Shown in pieces: positions 22,784 to 34,442 of a stretch of DNA of 64,000 bases (position 1 is the first letter of the stretch; each line of letters begins with the position of its first letter). The stretch spans positions 310,001 through 374,000 of the forward strand of contig NC_030998.1 in assembly GCF_000149955.1 (NCBI RefSeq). Direction: 5' to 3'. A program made the translations under genes and the position numbers. A model generated the notes under the pieces. It worked only from the letters and a program-made list of their open reading frames with translations. It did no database searches and was not told the origin of the DNA. The stretch is from Fusarium oxysporum f. sp. lycopersici 4287. Its lineage: Eukaryota; Ascomycota; Sordariomycetes; Hypocreales; Nectriaceae.

Positions 22784-23077
22784 TCACGAGTCTCGTTTTT
22801 TCAGCCTGGGAGCGGCAGACGCGTATTCGAGGTGACCGGAGTGATAAAGGCCATGAAGTTGCATGCGATGTTTGTAACTTTTCATGGGAGTGCATTGGTT
22901 TGCAAGGGCAATACTGACGCTGGGAACCTGGGTGCTACCGGTAGTTGGAGCCACGATCGCAACACTATTGTTAATGACCCGCATTAGATTAGGCACCATG
23001 GCTGCATGATGAGGATCTCGATAGCTGTGACAAAAGTATCCCATGTCATTGTTGGGTGCTGAGGCAAATTGAGGCAT
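22784..23077 (-). CDS. Hypothetical ORF, 97 codons
   Basis: Open frame from MPQFASAPNNDMGYF to KKRDS. No family recognised, no signal peptide, no clear splice partners. It could be a small gene or chance; the surrounding 22.4-23.9 kb holds nothing else convincing. Confidence 0.25.
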   Translation of the reverse strand: MPQFASAPNNDMGYFCHSYRDPHHAAMVPNLMRVINNSVAIVAPTTGSTQVPSVSIALANQCTPMKSYKHRMQLHGLYHSGHLEYASAAPRLKKRDS

Positions 23078-23971
23078 TTATTGATTGTTCTATTGATTTG
23101 TTTCATCAGTATATTCACGAACCATAGAGATAATTAGATCACTTCAGACTGTAAAAACTACCCAACTTTGGGATGATGGTATTGTTGATCGATGACTTCG
23201 TGCAACGTGGCCACTTATCTCTCATCGAGACACCTAGACTTCTTCGGAATACGGAAAGTGGGCGTTCCCGTCGTGCTGCAGCCCCTATCCACGATCAACG
23301 GAATCCCATCTAGTTATCTCGCCAGGATTGTGACCAAGCTTTGAAACCTGCAGTAGCTTCGTGTGGGCTTGTTGCCTCTGCAGGTGACAGCTCATCCTTT
23401 TCATCTGTCGAGGCTCTTGGCCCTTAAGAACTAATGCAGGCGGCTTTCTGGCCGCGGTTCGCCTCGTATTTAGTTCGCGGGGGGGGCTTACCAGGGCTTT
23501 CGTCACTCTTAATCGCATTGTTCAAGTTATCCGGCCTTCAAACGTGGCCGAGGTTCCACTTTGCCTTTGCTAACTATCTGAGAGGGAATCGGGGCCATCC
23601 CATCTTGGCACTGACTCAGGGCTGCTGAGTCGCTAGGCCTTTCGCTTATCTCTAACGACTCTTTACTCGGTCCATTGTCATATTTGAGATGTACGCGGAT
23701 AACTACTGGCGAGTGGGCAGCGCATTAATTGCAGGGCAGCGGATGACTAAAAGGCAGCTCAATACGGTTTATCCCATTGCTATTTCCAACTTTACTGCAG
23801 GTCATCTAAATATATTTCCACTTCCAGGTTGGGATGCGAGCTTCCACGAATATCGATAGCGGGTTTGCGCCACTGCGCAACATCCCAGCCTAGATAGGTC
23901 TCGCCAGAAGCCCGGAGCTGAATGACCCCCTTTTGAGCCATTCGTATCTGCCAGGATACCAGTTTCCGGAT
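23078..23971. other. Intergenic region
   Basis: No supported feature; contains a G7 run near 23481 but no gene. Confidence 0.4.
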
Positions 23972-24987
23972 TTAAAGCCACTGTTTATTTCCGTAGTGCG
24001 AGACGAAAGAACCTCCGTTACCCGCCTCAATACTGGCCTTGTTGATGACAGAAAGGACTGCTGTGGCAGATTCTTCGGGAGAAATGGCACCCTCCCAATC
24101 AGGCGCGTAGCCTTTGAAAGCAGCAACCATGTCACGAACTCCCTGAAGCTGCTCTTCCGTGTCTGTTTCTCATCAGCATTTGAAGTAAAGGAGTCATTGA
24201 TACCATAGACATACAGTTGGACGTGTCCTGGGTGGCAACAAGACCAGGAGAGACAGCCATGAACAAGATACCCTCCTTCCTATACTGGGCATCGAACTTG
24301 GCAACGGCGATATTAAGTGCGCCCTTGCTAATGGTGTAAGGGGCCCCGTCAGTGATGGAGAAATTTGTAATAAACTCGGGATCGGCCATGCCCGACGAGA
24401 TGGCGATGATTTTCTTAGCTTGGCCCTTGCGGATGAGTGGGAGGGCTAGGTTGAACAGGTGGATGTTTCCAAGAGTGTTGATCTTGAAGGACTCGAGCAT
24501 GTCTTCTTCAAGTCTCTCAGGTTCCTCGCCCCTGAACTGTAAGCAACTGAGATGTACAGAGCATGGGAGTGAACTTACAGAACGCCGATGGGGTTATGGG
24601 CAGACCACTCGGATTGAAGGGCAGCGTTGGCGATGATATAGTCAAGGCTGCCGCCAGTGATCTTGGCTACCTCTTTGACCAAGTTCTACTCCTGTGGTCA
24701 GCGTGAATTTTGGTGAAGAGGCAAATTGGTTGCATACCTTTACCGACTCAAGGTTTTGGATCTCGCCTTGGATGGTATGAATGTTGGATCGTCCAGATAA
24801 TTCACGCTGAATCTTCTCTTCAGTTGCCTTTTTGTTGCGGACGAAACCAATGACGGTGTTGTTTGAGTCAGCAGACAATTGACGAACGAACTCGAACTAA
24901 AGAATTGTTAATGTTGTAGTCGGGAAGTTGAATCAGTGAGACTTACACCGAGGCCTCGGGATGTTCCGGTGATAAGATAAGATGGCA
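23972..24987 (-). CDS. Short-chain dehydrogenase/reductase (SDR)
   Basis: Five exons read cleanly from MPSYLITGTSRGLG at 24987 to a TAA at 23972-23974. TGTSRGLG is the Rossmann dinucleotide-binding motif, IIANAAL corresponds to the NNAG motif, ISSGMAD carries the catalytic Ser region and YTISK the catalytic Tyr-x3-Lys. The C-terminus ends SHYGNKQWL. The family carries out NAD(P)-dependent oxidation or reduction of alcohols and carbonyls in the cytosol. Proteins of this type are common in fungal secondary-metabolism and detoxification clusters. It is the first enzyme at the left edge of the 24-42 kb gene set, next to a Zn2Cys6 regulator with the same orientation; membership in that set is inference. 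Confidence 0.85.
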
Positions 24988-25560
24988 TTGTGATGTTTGT
25001 TTGAGTGAAGGTGGATTGAAGTGATGTAATGGTCAAGGAAACTTATTTGTCTCTAACATGAAATCTTACGGCGAACACTAAAGCCATATATATATTGTTC
25101 TTGAGTTACAGTGTCACTCATGAAATGCTATTGGTGCTTGGTAATTCGGATTGACCCTGCCCGCGATGCGCCTCTTGGTCAGCGAGTTGGTGGAGGTTAT
25201 AGTGGGGCTCTCGCAAAAAGTTGCCCTGCACCAAAGGCCTATCATAAGCCACATACGCCAAAGTCGCATTTATCGTGGGCTCCACAGCCGTAATCAGCAT
25301 TTGAAGAGGAAATGCAACCAAAAACTCATTATAAATCTTGTCCCAAGTCTTTCCAGCTCCGTTATGACTCTGCAACTCTTTGCGAGCTTGGGAAGATTTC
25401 TGACCCAAGTCCGCTTACAACATTGCCAACAATAGCGCCCCAAACCTCAGCTGCTGCTGGCATTTATGCAAATAATAATACACATATCAACTCACTGAGT
25501 TCTGTGGGTAAACTGCTGCTGGAGGGTATAGTTTAGATTTCTGGATTTAATATCTTTGTT
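24988..25560. other. Intergenic, SDR promoter region
   Basis: Holds a TATATATA stretch near 25087, about 100 bp upstream of the SDR start; no gene seen. Confidence 0.4.
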
Positions 25561-27310
25561 TTATATGAACGCTGGTACCGACTTATGAGTCGAGCTCAGA
25601 ATAACACCCAACTTCCGAACATAATTCAGATCTTCCGTATACAAGTCCTTTTGCACCCAGACCGTCTCGATAACTCTTTTAACAGTCGCAATATTTCGAT
25701 ACTGCATGTTCTCAATCGTCCTGTCCATGACTTCCAGAACGATCATCCTTTGCCTATCGCTTTCTGCCGCACAGCCAAAGATGAGTAAAGGAAATGGCCA
25801 TTGGCAGGCAGGTAGTTGTTCAAGCAATTCAAATGCTTGTCCGACCCATGTTGTGAACTTTTGGTCTAGTGGAAGGATTCCTGCGGAAGCTCGCCTGAGA
25901 TAGATCAGAGTAGATAAACGGTACAGCTCGACCACCAGATCAAATGCTGGATGCTTTGTATCAGCAGAAGCGTTGTTGTCCGGCACTTTCTTCTCAAGGT
26001 TGCGCAGCTTCCAATCTAGTACTTGAAGATGGCTTCTATGAGCCTTCGTTTCATAACGTGGGTCGGAAGGCACCGTCACGGCGTTAAAAGCTTCTGACAG
26101 AAGGTATAATATCTCATGCGGCGCTCCTGTAAGACTTTCGGGCTTCAAGAAATATCCTGTTAGCTAGCTCCGCTCGGTAGCGGAGGGTGCATACCTGTCC
26201 GTTACCGCATACCACTGGATGAAACGAATCAGCAGCTCCGTCAGCATCCAGAGTGACATGTGGCTGCCAGTGGCGCAAACTGAACCTAGAGAGCGTATTA
26301 TAATAGTGTACCCAGCCCACAAGAGCAGCGGTGTCATGGTCCAAGTTATCTACATCTAGCCCAGCTGTCTTGACGATCTTGGCAGCGCCACAAGCATACC
26401 ATAGCCAATGACTTGACTTCATGGAGTTCTGCTGGATCTAATGCAGGAGTCAGTGTGTCGCTTCTACGATAGGTTGCGGCCCGTACCTCTAGTGTACTTA
26501 AAATCATGCCTGCTGCGATATGGCAGGCTGAATCGGTAACACTGATGCGGCCTTGTGTTGACTCTGCTAGTTTTCGCAGGGCGGCTACTTTATACTGGGC
26601 CGTTGCTTGAAGTGGGTTGCCGCGATGGAAGGATGCGAGTGCTAGAGCAGATTTGAGAACTGCTGTTGATGAAGGCGACAAGTCCGACAGGGCTATCTGG
26701 ATCAGCAGTTCCCGGACTCTTGGAGCATCATGACCAAACGACGTGATGGAGTATGAGGCTGTCTGCATGACTGGCTAGGGTAAGTGGAAGCGATTCGCAA
26801 GCAACATGCAGGTGATCAGCTAGGCGATTAGACTTACAGTACTGAAAGGAACTCTGATCGGCTGGATTGAGTCGAGCTATGGGTCCCACTGCCGGCCCGT
26901 TGATCAATGAGAGTGGCCCTGATGCCTCAAGAGGGCTAGCATCAGGGGAACCAAAGGGAACCTCAGGCAGCCCCAGCATGTGTACTCCATAAGTCTTATC
27001 CGACGTAGATACTACATCGTGCAGCTTTATATCTGTAAAGGTAGTATTCACCAATCGATGCTCAGACTGTCTACCCTTAAGGCGCGGTCTAGGACCAACC
27101 ATAGCCCGTCGTGTATCATTCCGACGTGGCCAAGACAACTGCATGCCGTAGCCTTTACAGTGGCGTCCTGCTTTGATGCATCGATTGCATTTTGGATAAG
27201 CTTGGTCACAGCGCACCTTACGAGCTATCCATAATGTTAGTAGCCTGAAAGCTATTTGCAAGGGTCAGACAAGGCAAACCTCGACAGGTTCCGCAACCTA
27301 GAGATGGCAT
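25561..27310 (-). CDS. Zn2Cys6 transcription factor (Fungal_trans_2 type)
   Basis: Begins at 27310 with MPSLGCGTC; after a first intron the cluster continues ARKVRCDQAYPKCNRCIKAG RHCKGYGMQLSWP, a complete Zn2Cys6 domain at the extreme N-terminus, the usual position for Fungal_trans_2 (UPC2-like) regulators. Helical segments follow across four more exons (SYSITSFGHDAPRVRELLIQ, LSDLSPSSTAVLKSALALAS, ACGAAKIVKTAGLDVDNLDH, PHEILYLLSEAFNAV), ending SVPAFI at 25561. All junctions stay in frame. Such proteins control nearby metabolic genes or sterol and stress responses. It lies 0.57 kb upstream of the SDR in the same direction. Confidence 0.85.
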
Positions 27311-28000
27311 TTCGATAGGGCAGAGATACGACACAATGTTGCTCGCAAAAACTTTCCACTGTGAATCCCTCGTGGATATCTACGTGGCATGAGGGAAATA
27401 ATATGAGAATCTCCGCCAAGAATGATGCGTTCCCCGATTACCAACATCAAGTAAGCAGCCACAGACAGGATAAAGTCGGTAATATGCCGGCTATACTCAG
27501 TCCTTGATTCAAGCAACTTTTTGCGAGGCGATTACTAAATATTGTGGGGAAGTCGAAACTAAGCTATTATCTGACTAGTGCATGTCTATCTTTAGAACAA
27601 TACTTCGTCGTCACTTTGTAGGGTAAGTATGCAATCAGGACTATTTGGTAATTTATTCTGTGTTTATTACTATCTAGCCTCTAGGACATGTAACCTAATA
27701 TTACCTTTAGAGTAGCTCGATGGACTGTTGTTTATTAAGGGCCTTTTATCTACCTAGAGAAACAGTTAGATACACAGAACAAATTACGTCCATCATGGTC
27801 ACAATCTTCAAAAATCAGTATCTTAAGACATGAACTCTCTTATGCAGTCACAAGCTGATGTGAATTAGCCCCATGCCCCAGTTAACTTATTCCATCGTTA
27901 ACCGGGTTTATGACTTAGCTAAAAGACTTATTCGAAAGCCCAAGACATGACGTTACGCTCTCAAATTACTCCTCATAATTTCATGTAGGAAAAAGCCCCG

Positions 28001-28031
28001 AGATAAGATAACAGATAACAGATAAGATAAG
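28001..28031 (+). promoter_or_regulatory. Array of five AGATAA (GATA-factor) sites
   Basis: AGATAA occurs at 28001, 28006, 28013, 28020 and 28025. HGATAR is the recognition site of fungal GATA regulators (AreA/Nit2-type nitrogen control, also siderophore and light regulators). Located about 0.8 kb upstream of the regulator at 28829. Confidence 0.6.
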
Positions 28032-28047
28032 TACATAACCCCTGCCA

Positions 28048-28063
28048 CGGCGTCTTGGTGGAG
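28048..28063 (+). promoter_or_regulatory. Shared 16-bp element, copy 1
   Basis: CGGCGTCTTGGTGGAG, identical over 16 bp to 35387-35402. Lies 766 bp upstream of the Zn2Cys6 gene at 28829. Confidence 0.55.
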
Positions 28064-28828
28064 TGACCGAAGTTAAGACACCGGTCGGCTAAGTCCAATC
28101 AACCAATAAATCTTGCTGGCGCGCACTAGCAATATTATGTATGATTGGCAGATCACCCTTGTCAAATGTGTCAAGAGAAAGGCTGGAATGATTATCAATG
28201 AGGAATGCTTCTGTATCAAAAAGAGTGCATCTGCACGGCAAAGCGATCCTCTCCTCATTTATCATTTTATACCCTTCATCTCGATGCAATTTGCTTGCCA
28301 CGGTGGTTGATTACTGATGCCTCGATGATTCCTCACCTTCCAAGGCAGCATTGACAGTGACTCGACTGCCAAGACCTAGCGACTCGGACGATAAAATTAC
28401 ATATAACATGGCCGCGGCACGATGTAATAAGTTGCCCGAGCGCGCCTCCATTGGTGGTGTTGCGAATGCATCTGCCTTGACCACTGACAAATACAATACC
28501 TACGATCGCGATCCCCTCAGTCTCGAAATCATGGCAGGCGTACATAATGACGTCGCAAGGAATAATCACAAAATCACTCCGCTGAAGGGAAAACGGCCAA
28601 ATTGCATAACTTCGAGCGGTTTTTGTTCACTAATCAGCTGGAAATGCCGCTTAGCTGAGCGTGGCAGGGCTTAGCGCGACGTGCAATCGCCGCAATGCCC
28701 GCAACTTACGCCGCAAATAACTGTGTTACGCAAGATGCTCGGATCCCTTTAAATCGACTTGTCAGCAAAAACGCAAATACGAAAATTCGTTTTGAGAATA
28801 TGAGATTTTTTGGAAATCCTTTTTGGCT

Positions 28829-31173
28829 ATGGCTGACCATGGTGCGCTGCAAACGCAACGACGGTAAGTGATACTTGAAGGGGATGAAACAGGAGAGCTG
28901 ACGGGTATAGACCTCACGGAGTCGCTTGTACGTCATGTCGACGGTCAAAAATGAAGTGTGTGACTTCGGATCCGGCAGCTGTTGTATGTGATCGGTGTCA
29001 GAGACTGAGGAGACAGTGTGTATTTGAGTCACACCGCAGGGGTCTGTGGAGGAGAGATGTCTCGGGGAGAAGGTAAGCGAAACTATGCGTTCAAGTGATG
29101 TAATTGACAATTGCCATAGAGAAGACCGAGCACGTCCTATAGAAGAGCCAATGGAGGATGGATTGGCTTCTGGGTCCTCAGGGTCACAGCGCTTCTCAGA
29201 TACCCAAGTATTCCAGGCCCTTGATCTACCAAACCGGAGGAATTCATATCAGAATCGAGCTCCTGAGTCAGTCTCCGCGTCTTCCAGATCTGATCAGTCG
29301 CCATTTACACCGGCATCCTTTGTTGCAAATTACCAGGATACGCGAGGGTTGTCACTAGGTGCGGCTCTGAATTCAGACCGATCGGTTGAAGGAGAGGCCG
29401 GAGGCTCCATGGATATGCTCCTCCAGCATAATTTACCCGAAGCAGTGAATCCACCGAGGAAGCATGATCCTGTTGATATGGGACTCATTAGTCGACCCTC
29501 TGCGCAGAATTTGTATGAGGGGTATGTATTTCACTCCGTGCCTTGTGATATCAACTGATCTTTGCAGGTTCTTCAAGCACTTCAATTGCCTCGTTGGACT
29601 ACTCGATCCCATTCTCTACACTTTTTCATACACAAGGAACAAGTCTAGTCTCCTGTTAACCATGATACTTACAATCTCATCACGAATCTTCCAACCAGAG
29701 TCTCATAAGCCTATACGAGACCATGCTGAAGTTCTCCTTGGCCAAGCTTTACTTGCATGTGACTCAGCAATCGAGAACATCTGGGCTATAATCTGCATGT
29801 ATCACTGGAAAGATGCGAATGACACCAGGGGATATACCCTGATTGGGTTTGCACTCCGGATGGCGGCTTCAGCGGAATGGAATATGACACGACGAAGTAT
29901 CTCTTATGATATACAAGGACTCCAGGACTTGGGACAGCTACAAGTGCGGCAAAGGAGAGACAAAGATCGCGTATGGCTGGCACTGGGGAACATCGATAGA
30001 ACGTAGGTCCATGACAAAAACTGAGGGTCATACAAAGCATGGGCTTACAATTGGCAGATCGAGCTATTTTACCGACCGACCACTGTCAACCACCGTCGTT
30101 CTTGAGCATGTAGCCTCAAGACAGTGGATGACCATGACAGAATGGACATATCCACTGGGAGATGGCAAGGCAGTTGGTGGCCATGAGTTGACAGGCATTG
30201 CCAGCAAGGTTTATGAGAGCATGATGAGAACTCGTGTCGACTCTCGTGTTTCTCCGTCATCACTCGATTTCGAGACGTTTCAGATAGATATGGATGACTT
30301 TAATAACAGGATTGCTGCATGGGGAGACTACTGGCAGGCTACATTCGCTACGTGTAAGATAGTAAGCACCTCAGGAGTCTAGAGAACCATGCCTAACATT
30401 ATCCAGTTCCCAACCCGGAGCCTTTCCAAACACCTCTGATCTACCTCTTTAGAGATTACATGCGTCTTTACTTCAACTCGGTATTTCTACATCGAATGCT
30501 CGTCTCAGAAAACAGATCTACGCCACATGATCTCATCACTCATACAGCTCGAATTTGTTACTGTAGCGCATTGAGCGTACTGCGACAGGCTATCGAAATG
30601 GGAGAGTTGGACATCATCTACTACCTTTGGGATACAGCTCACCTGATGATCGCCTATTCAGCCATGATGATCCCAAAGCTATTAAGACAAGATATTGACG
30701 AGTCATCAATCTCGAAGAACGAAGCTATTAATACGATTACTCAAGTTACGTCTGCATACGTCATTGCAGCCAAGTCAATGGGCCACTCTGATCCACAGAA
30801 CAACGGTGTCTTAGCTCAATCTCGTCTCCTCTCCGCCATTCTAGCGCGACTGAAAGCCGAACTGACGCAAACAAATCCCGACATGATATCTTCGGCCATG
30901 CCAGACAATATCTCTATCTCGGGCCTCTCCTGGATCGAAGACCAGCTGAACAGATCCACGTTATTCTCCGATGGAAGAATGGAACCGTCGTTGTCGGAGT
31001 ACGTTGATATGGATACCCAGACCGTGGGGCAGCCCGAAGACATGAGCTCGTTCATCCCGCAAATGGACGAGGAGCTTGATCACATGTTAGATGACGATTT
31101 CATGAGCTCGAGATATTTTGAGGTTGGGTTGCTGTCATGGAGTGAGCCGGGCATATTCATACAGCCTCATTAG
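28829..31173 (+). CDS. Zn2Cys6 transcription factor with Fungal_trans domain
   Basis: Start at 28829 (MADHGALQTQR). After a first intron the second exon carries VACTSCRRSKMKCVTSD, VVCDRCQRLRRQCVF, a Zn2Cys6 cluster with a long middle loop, followed by GLWRRDVSGRR. The next exon is a Ser/Gln-rich linker. The regulatory domain follows (FFKHFNCLVGLLDPIL, CMYHWKDANDTRGYTLIGF, LRMAASAEWNMTRR), with a conserved-looking C-terminal half (LIYLFRDYMRLYFNSVFLHR). Six exons join in frame to a TAG at 31171-31173. This architecture resembles regulators of amino-acid and secondary-metabolite genes. It faces the NmrA gene tail to tail and has GATA sites and a cluster-shared element upstream, so it is a good candidate for the pathway-specific activator of the following enzymes (inference). 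Confidence 0.85.
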
Positions 31174-31579
31174 CCTCACGAGACCTGATTTTGTAAAGCA
31201 GTAGTATGTAGCAACATGTATTTCTGTCCTGGTACTGTATCTCCAGTCGTCAACTATGCTCCAACGTCTGCATCTTACAATCGGAACCAAAAGTCCTGAT
31301 TCTGGCGATCGGTCAAGCAAAGCCACCTTTGTCGACATATTCGACTTTTACGATAAGGAGCTACAGTGTTGAACTTACCGCCTACATCACTAATTTTCAC
31401 ACCAAGGATAGAATGTGATCTAGCCTACCCGGTTATAGATAATATTTCTAACAATGGCAGTATTTAACTGTCATTTCACTAAACGGAAAAGAAGATGTCT
31501 CACATAAGCTGGTATACCCCAGTATTAACTCCCATACCCGAATCCAGGATCTTTGATACATGAAGTTATACGCATTAAA
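31174..31579. other. Convergent intergenic region
   Basis: 3' regions of the regulator and the NmrA-like gene; no further feature seen. Confidence 0.4.
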
Positions 31580-32497
31580 TCATGACTCTTCGACGGCCTT
31601 CAAAGCGGCACGAACAACCTCCTCAAAGTCCTGCTTCGGCAGACCCAATAAATCATTCATGATTTCCCCCTCCTTCTCAAGATGTCCCCCAAACCGCCCC
31701 GTAACAAAACCCGTCTCAATCAGATGATAAACCGCATAAGGATTTCCAGCTGCCACCGCAGCCTGATTCTCTTTGATGACCTTCTCACTATCAACCTTCT
31801 CAACAGTGAACTTCTCCCCACTGACTCGCTCAATGGTCTCAAGGAGCATATTTTGGGTGATAGCAAAGTCACTCAGCCAAACAATTCTGTTCTTTGTCTC
31901 TTCCCATTTCTTGGTAAGGGCGTTGACCATAGCAAGAGCCGTGTTGGCTTCAGTGGTACAGCTGAACCAGCCCTCTCCATCATCCCAGATGACAAACCTC
32001 TTGTCCTTGATGTGCATTCCTAGGAAATCGTGTACGGCACTCCACTTGAGCCACATGCCGCAAGCAATGGCCATCCACTCTAGGCCAATGGATTCCTTGA
32101 AGCGAAGATAATCCTGCACTTGGCCCTTCTCTTGAAAGACGGAGTTCAATGCTCTTGCGTCAGGGTTGTTGTTATTGAGACCATACTCGGAAGCAATGTA
32201 GCGTTTCACTTTGGCAGCGACTGCAGCGTCGACGAAGCGGAGTTGATCAGCGACGGCTAAGGAAGTCATGCAGTTAACAATGGCGTCTTGGCCCGTGAAA
32301 GCAGAGATGAGTGCTTCTGTCGGGTATGAATCATCGATTTTGATGACCTGCACGTTTGAGGGGAGTTTGCCTTTTGAAGACGAGCGTTGAAGGGCGGAGA
32401 CGGTGAAGGAAGGTTCTTTGACTAAGGCGTCTAGCATGATGGAGCCGATTGAGCCAGTGGCCCCGACAATGAGAATGTTTTTGAAAGGCGAAGACAT
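31580..32497 (-). CDS. NmrA-like/isoflavone reductase-like NAD(P)-binding protein (305 aa)
   Basis: Intronless, 305 residues. The N-terminal NILIVGATGSIGSIMLDAL is the dinucleotide-binding loop; VKRYIASEYGLNN is the conserved segment of the isoflavone reductase-like NmrA branch; FVIWDDGEGWFSCTTE and AITQNMLLETIERVSGEKFT follow in the typical order. Members reduce phenolic or quinoid substrates or act as redox sensors without catalysis. It is divergent from the zinc alcohol dehydrogenase at 33319, 0.8 kb away, which suggests joint control. Reductase of a pathway intermediate is the likeliest role. Confidence 0.88.
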   Translation of the reverse strand: MSSPFKNILIVGATGSIGSIMLDALVKEPSFTVSALQRSSSKGKLPSNVQVIKIDDSYPTEALISAFTGQDAIVNCMTSLAVADQLRFVDAAVAAKVKRYIASEYGLNNNNPDARALNSVFQEKGQVQDYLRFKESIGLEWMAIACGMWLKWSAVHDFLGMHIKDKRFVIWDDGEGWFSCTTEANTALAMVNALTKKWEETKNRIVWLSDFAITQNMLLETIERVSGEKFTVEKVDSEKVIKENQAAVAAGNPYAVYHLIETGFVTGRFGGHLEKEGEIMNDLLGLPKQDFEEVVRAALKAVEES

Positions 32498-33318
32498 TTT
32501 TAAGAGTTCAGAATGTGAATGGCTTAGTTTTGTCGACGTTGAGTGGAATTGAAACTTGACTTCTAATATAGATCTATAGCGTGCGAATCATCTATTTTAA
32601 TATTCTGTTATTGCTTACTGCCTCTCATGATACCCTCACTGTCCCATTGCATTCTGCGCGCTGCTTAGTGATCACACCCTTGTCTGTATTACCTCACCTT
32701 TCCTGACCTAATCAAGACGCCGACATCTGCACCCCACCGAGCGCGACAGTTTACGACGCTAGTCGGGATCCTTAGAAGAACGTTCCGGTTTCCCTTCGTA
32801 GGTCAGTCGATTCCATCTGACATGTTTTACCACCATATCTTTTGGAATAGCACCATCGAATAGAGTCAAGCTTTCCTAATTATTTGGCTTGCTGCCATAG
32901 TCGTCAGATCCTCGCGTAGACAGCAAATGTCGCTGCTGCTCCCAGTCGTTTATTTTCTAACCGTGAGTAATACAGCCGTCCTGGTGTTCTAATTGGCTGG
33001 CACATCTTGTACAGGCCGGGAACGATTAGTAACCACTGCCGATGACAGAAATGCCCGGCAACAAAAAGGCAAGAGATGTCAATCAAATAATGTTTAGATA
33101 GTAATCATCTAGAATAACTGCATAGCATTCTGAGTTAATGTTCGGAAGCCTCGGTCTGATGGAAAGTTTTGCTATTATAAATCAGAATGGTTATCTTGAT
33201 CCTATGCTGGACTATATCTTCCAATATCATTCTCACTTGCAAGCTATCATTCATATCAGCTTCCAAAGCATTCACTATAAAGTCGTAACACTCAATCTCT
33301 CGCCTTTTCAATATCAAG
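32498..33318. promoter_or_regulatory. Divergent promoter of NmrA-like and alcohol dehydrogenase genes
   Basis: Contains the inverted copy of the cluster core motif, CAAGACGCCG, at 32713-32722 (reverse complement of CGGCGTCTTG), 216 bp upstream of the NmrA-like start. A further weak relative, GCCGTCCTGGTG, lies near 32975. Confidence 0.5.
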
Positions 33319-34442
33319 ATGGCTCCTACAGAACATACCATCTACCGCGCAGGCGATGGCAACGGCGGCTTCTCTCCCTCCTCCGTCAAGCTGCCTGACC
33401 TTGGTCCTCATGACATTCTCGTTCGTTTGACTCACAGTGGTGTGTGCCATTCAGATATCGTGTTCTGCCAATTAGGAGCCCCTGTAGCTCTTGGCCACGA
33501 GGGAATTGGTATTGTCGAGTCAGTTGGCTCGCTGGTGACACAATTCAAGATCGGTGATCGGGCAGGTGGTGGATTCCACCGCGATGCCTGCGGTCATTGC
33601 AAGTATTGCTTGTCAGGACGGGACATCTACTGCTATGAGCGTGTTATCTTCGGCGAAGGTGACTTTGACAATGGTACTTTTGGAACTTACTATATCGGCA
33701 AGGAGACATATCTTCACAAGATTCCTGATAGTCTTTCTAGTGAACATGCTGCACCGCTTCAGTGCGCGGGCGCTACTGTCTACGCTGCTATCAAGGCTAC
33801 AGTGACAGCCGAGAAGCGCGTCGGCATTCTCGGCATCGGTGGCCTTGGCCATCTCGCCATTCAGTATGCGGATAAGATGGGTGCCGATGTTGTTGTCTAC
33901 AGCACAAGCGCTAGCAAGGAGGCTGAGGCACGACAGCTAGGCGCCAAGGAGTTCCATATCATTGAGAACATGTTTGATACGGCTACGGCGCCGATTGACG
34001 TTCTTGTCATATGTGGAACCAAGTATCCTGACTGGGATAAGTAAGTAATTCAGTACGACTGAAAAATGCTTCGGTCGGCTAACGATAATTCTACAGGGTC
34101 ATGACCAAGGAGTTCCTCGCTAGAGATGGAACTATCGTTCCTCTTGCAGCCCCGGTTCACGGGCCTCTCAGCTTGCCGTAAGTTCAACCATCCACATATA
34201 CTTACCGATACTGACTATCTTGTAGTGCGGGAGCAATGTTCTTCCAGGGCTACCATGTCTTTTCAAGCCTCGTTGGATCGCGCAATATCCACGACGAGAT
34301 GCTTGAGTTCTCTGGACGTCATGGTGTTAAGCCCATGGTTCAGATCTTCAAGCACGAGGGTGCGTCGACTATCAAGGAGGTCTTTGAGTTGGTCGAGCAG
34401 AACAAGATGAGATATAGGGCTGTTCTAGAGATGCCCAACTAG
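33319..34442 (+). CDS. Zinc-dependent alcohol dehydrogenase (MDR family, 339 aa)
   Basis: Three exons (33319-34040, 34097-34177, 34226-34442). Catalytic zinc ligands are in SGVCHSDI and GHEGIGIVESVG; four structural zinc cysteines lie in RDACGHCKYCLSGRDIYCYE; GIGGLGHLAIQYADKMGADV is the cofactor-binding turn. The protein resembles microbial zinc ADHs of the AdhP/CAD-like group and interconverts alcohols and aldehydes with NAD(P)(H), probably in the cytosol. Length and key residues are complete. It is divergent from the NmrA-like gene and faces the bZIP gene; it may oxidise or reduce a side chain in the same route. Confidence 0.9.

Larger units (their letters stand above)
27311..28828. other. 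Intergenic region with GATA array and shared 16-bp element
   Basis: 1.5 kb between divergent regulators. Besides the two sites annotated separately (28001-28031 and 28048-28063) only short unconvincing frames are present. Confidence 0.5.

Noticed and set aside
28351..28674. Overlapping open frames on both strands between regulators
   Set aside because: Mutually overlapping, no motifs; the region behaves as promoter DNA.
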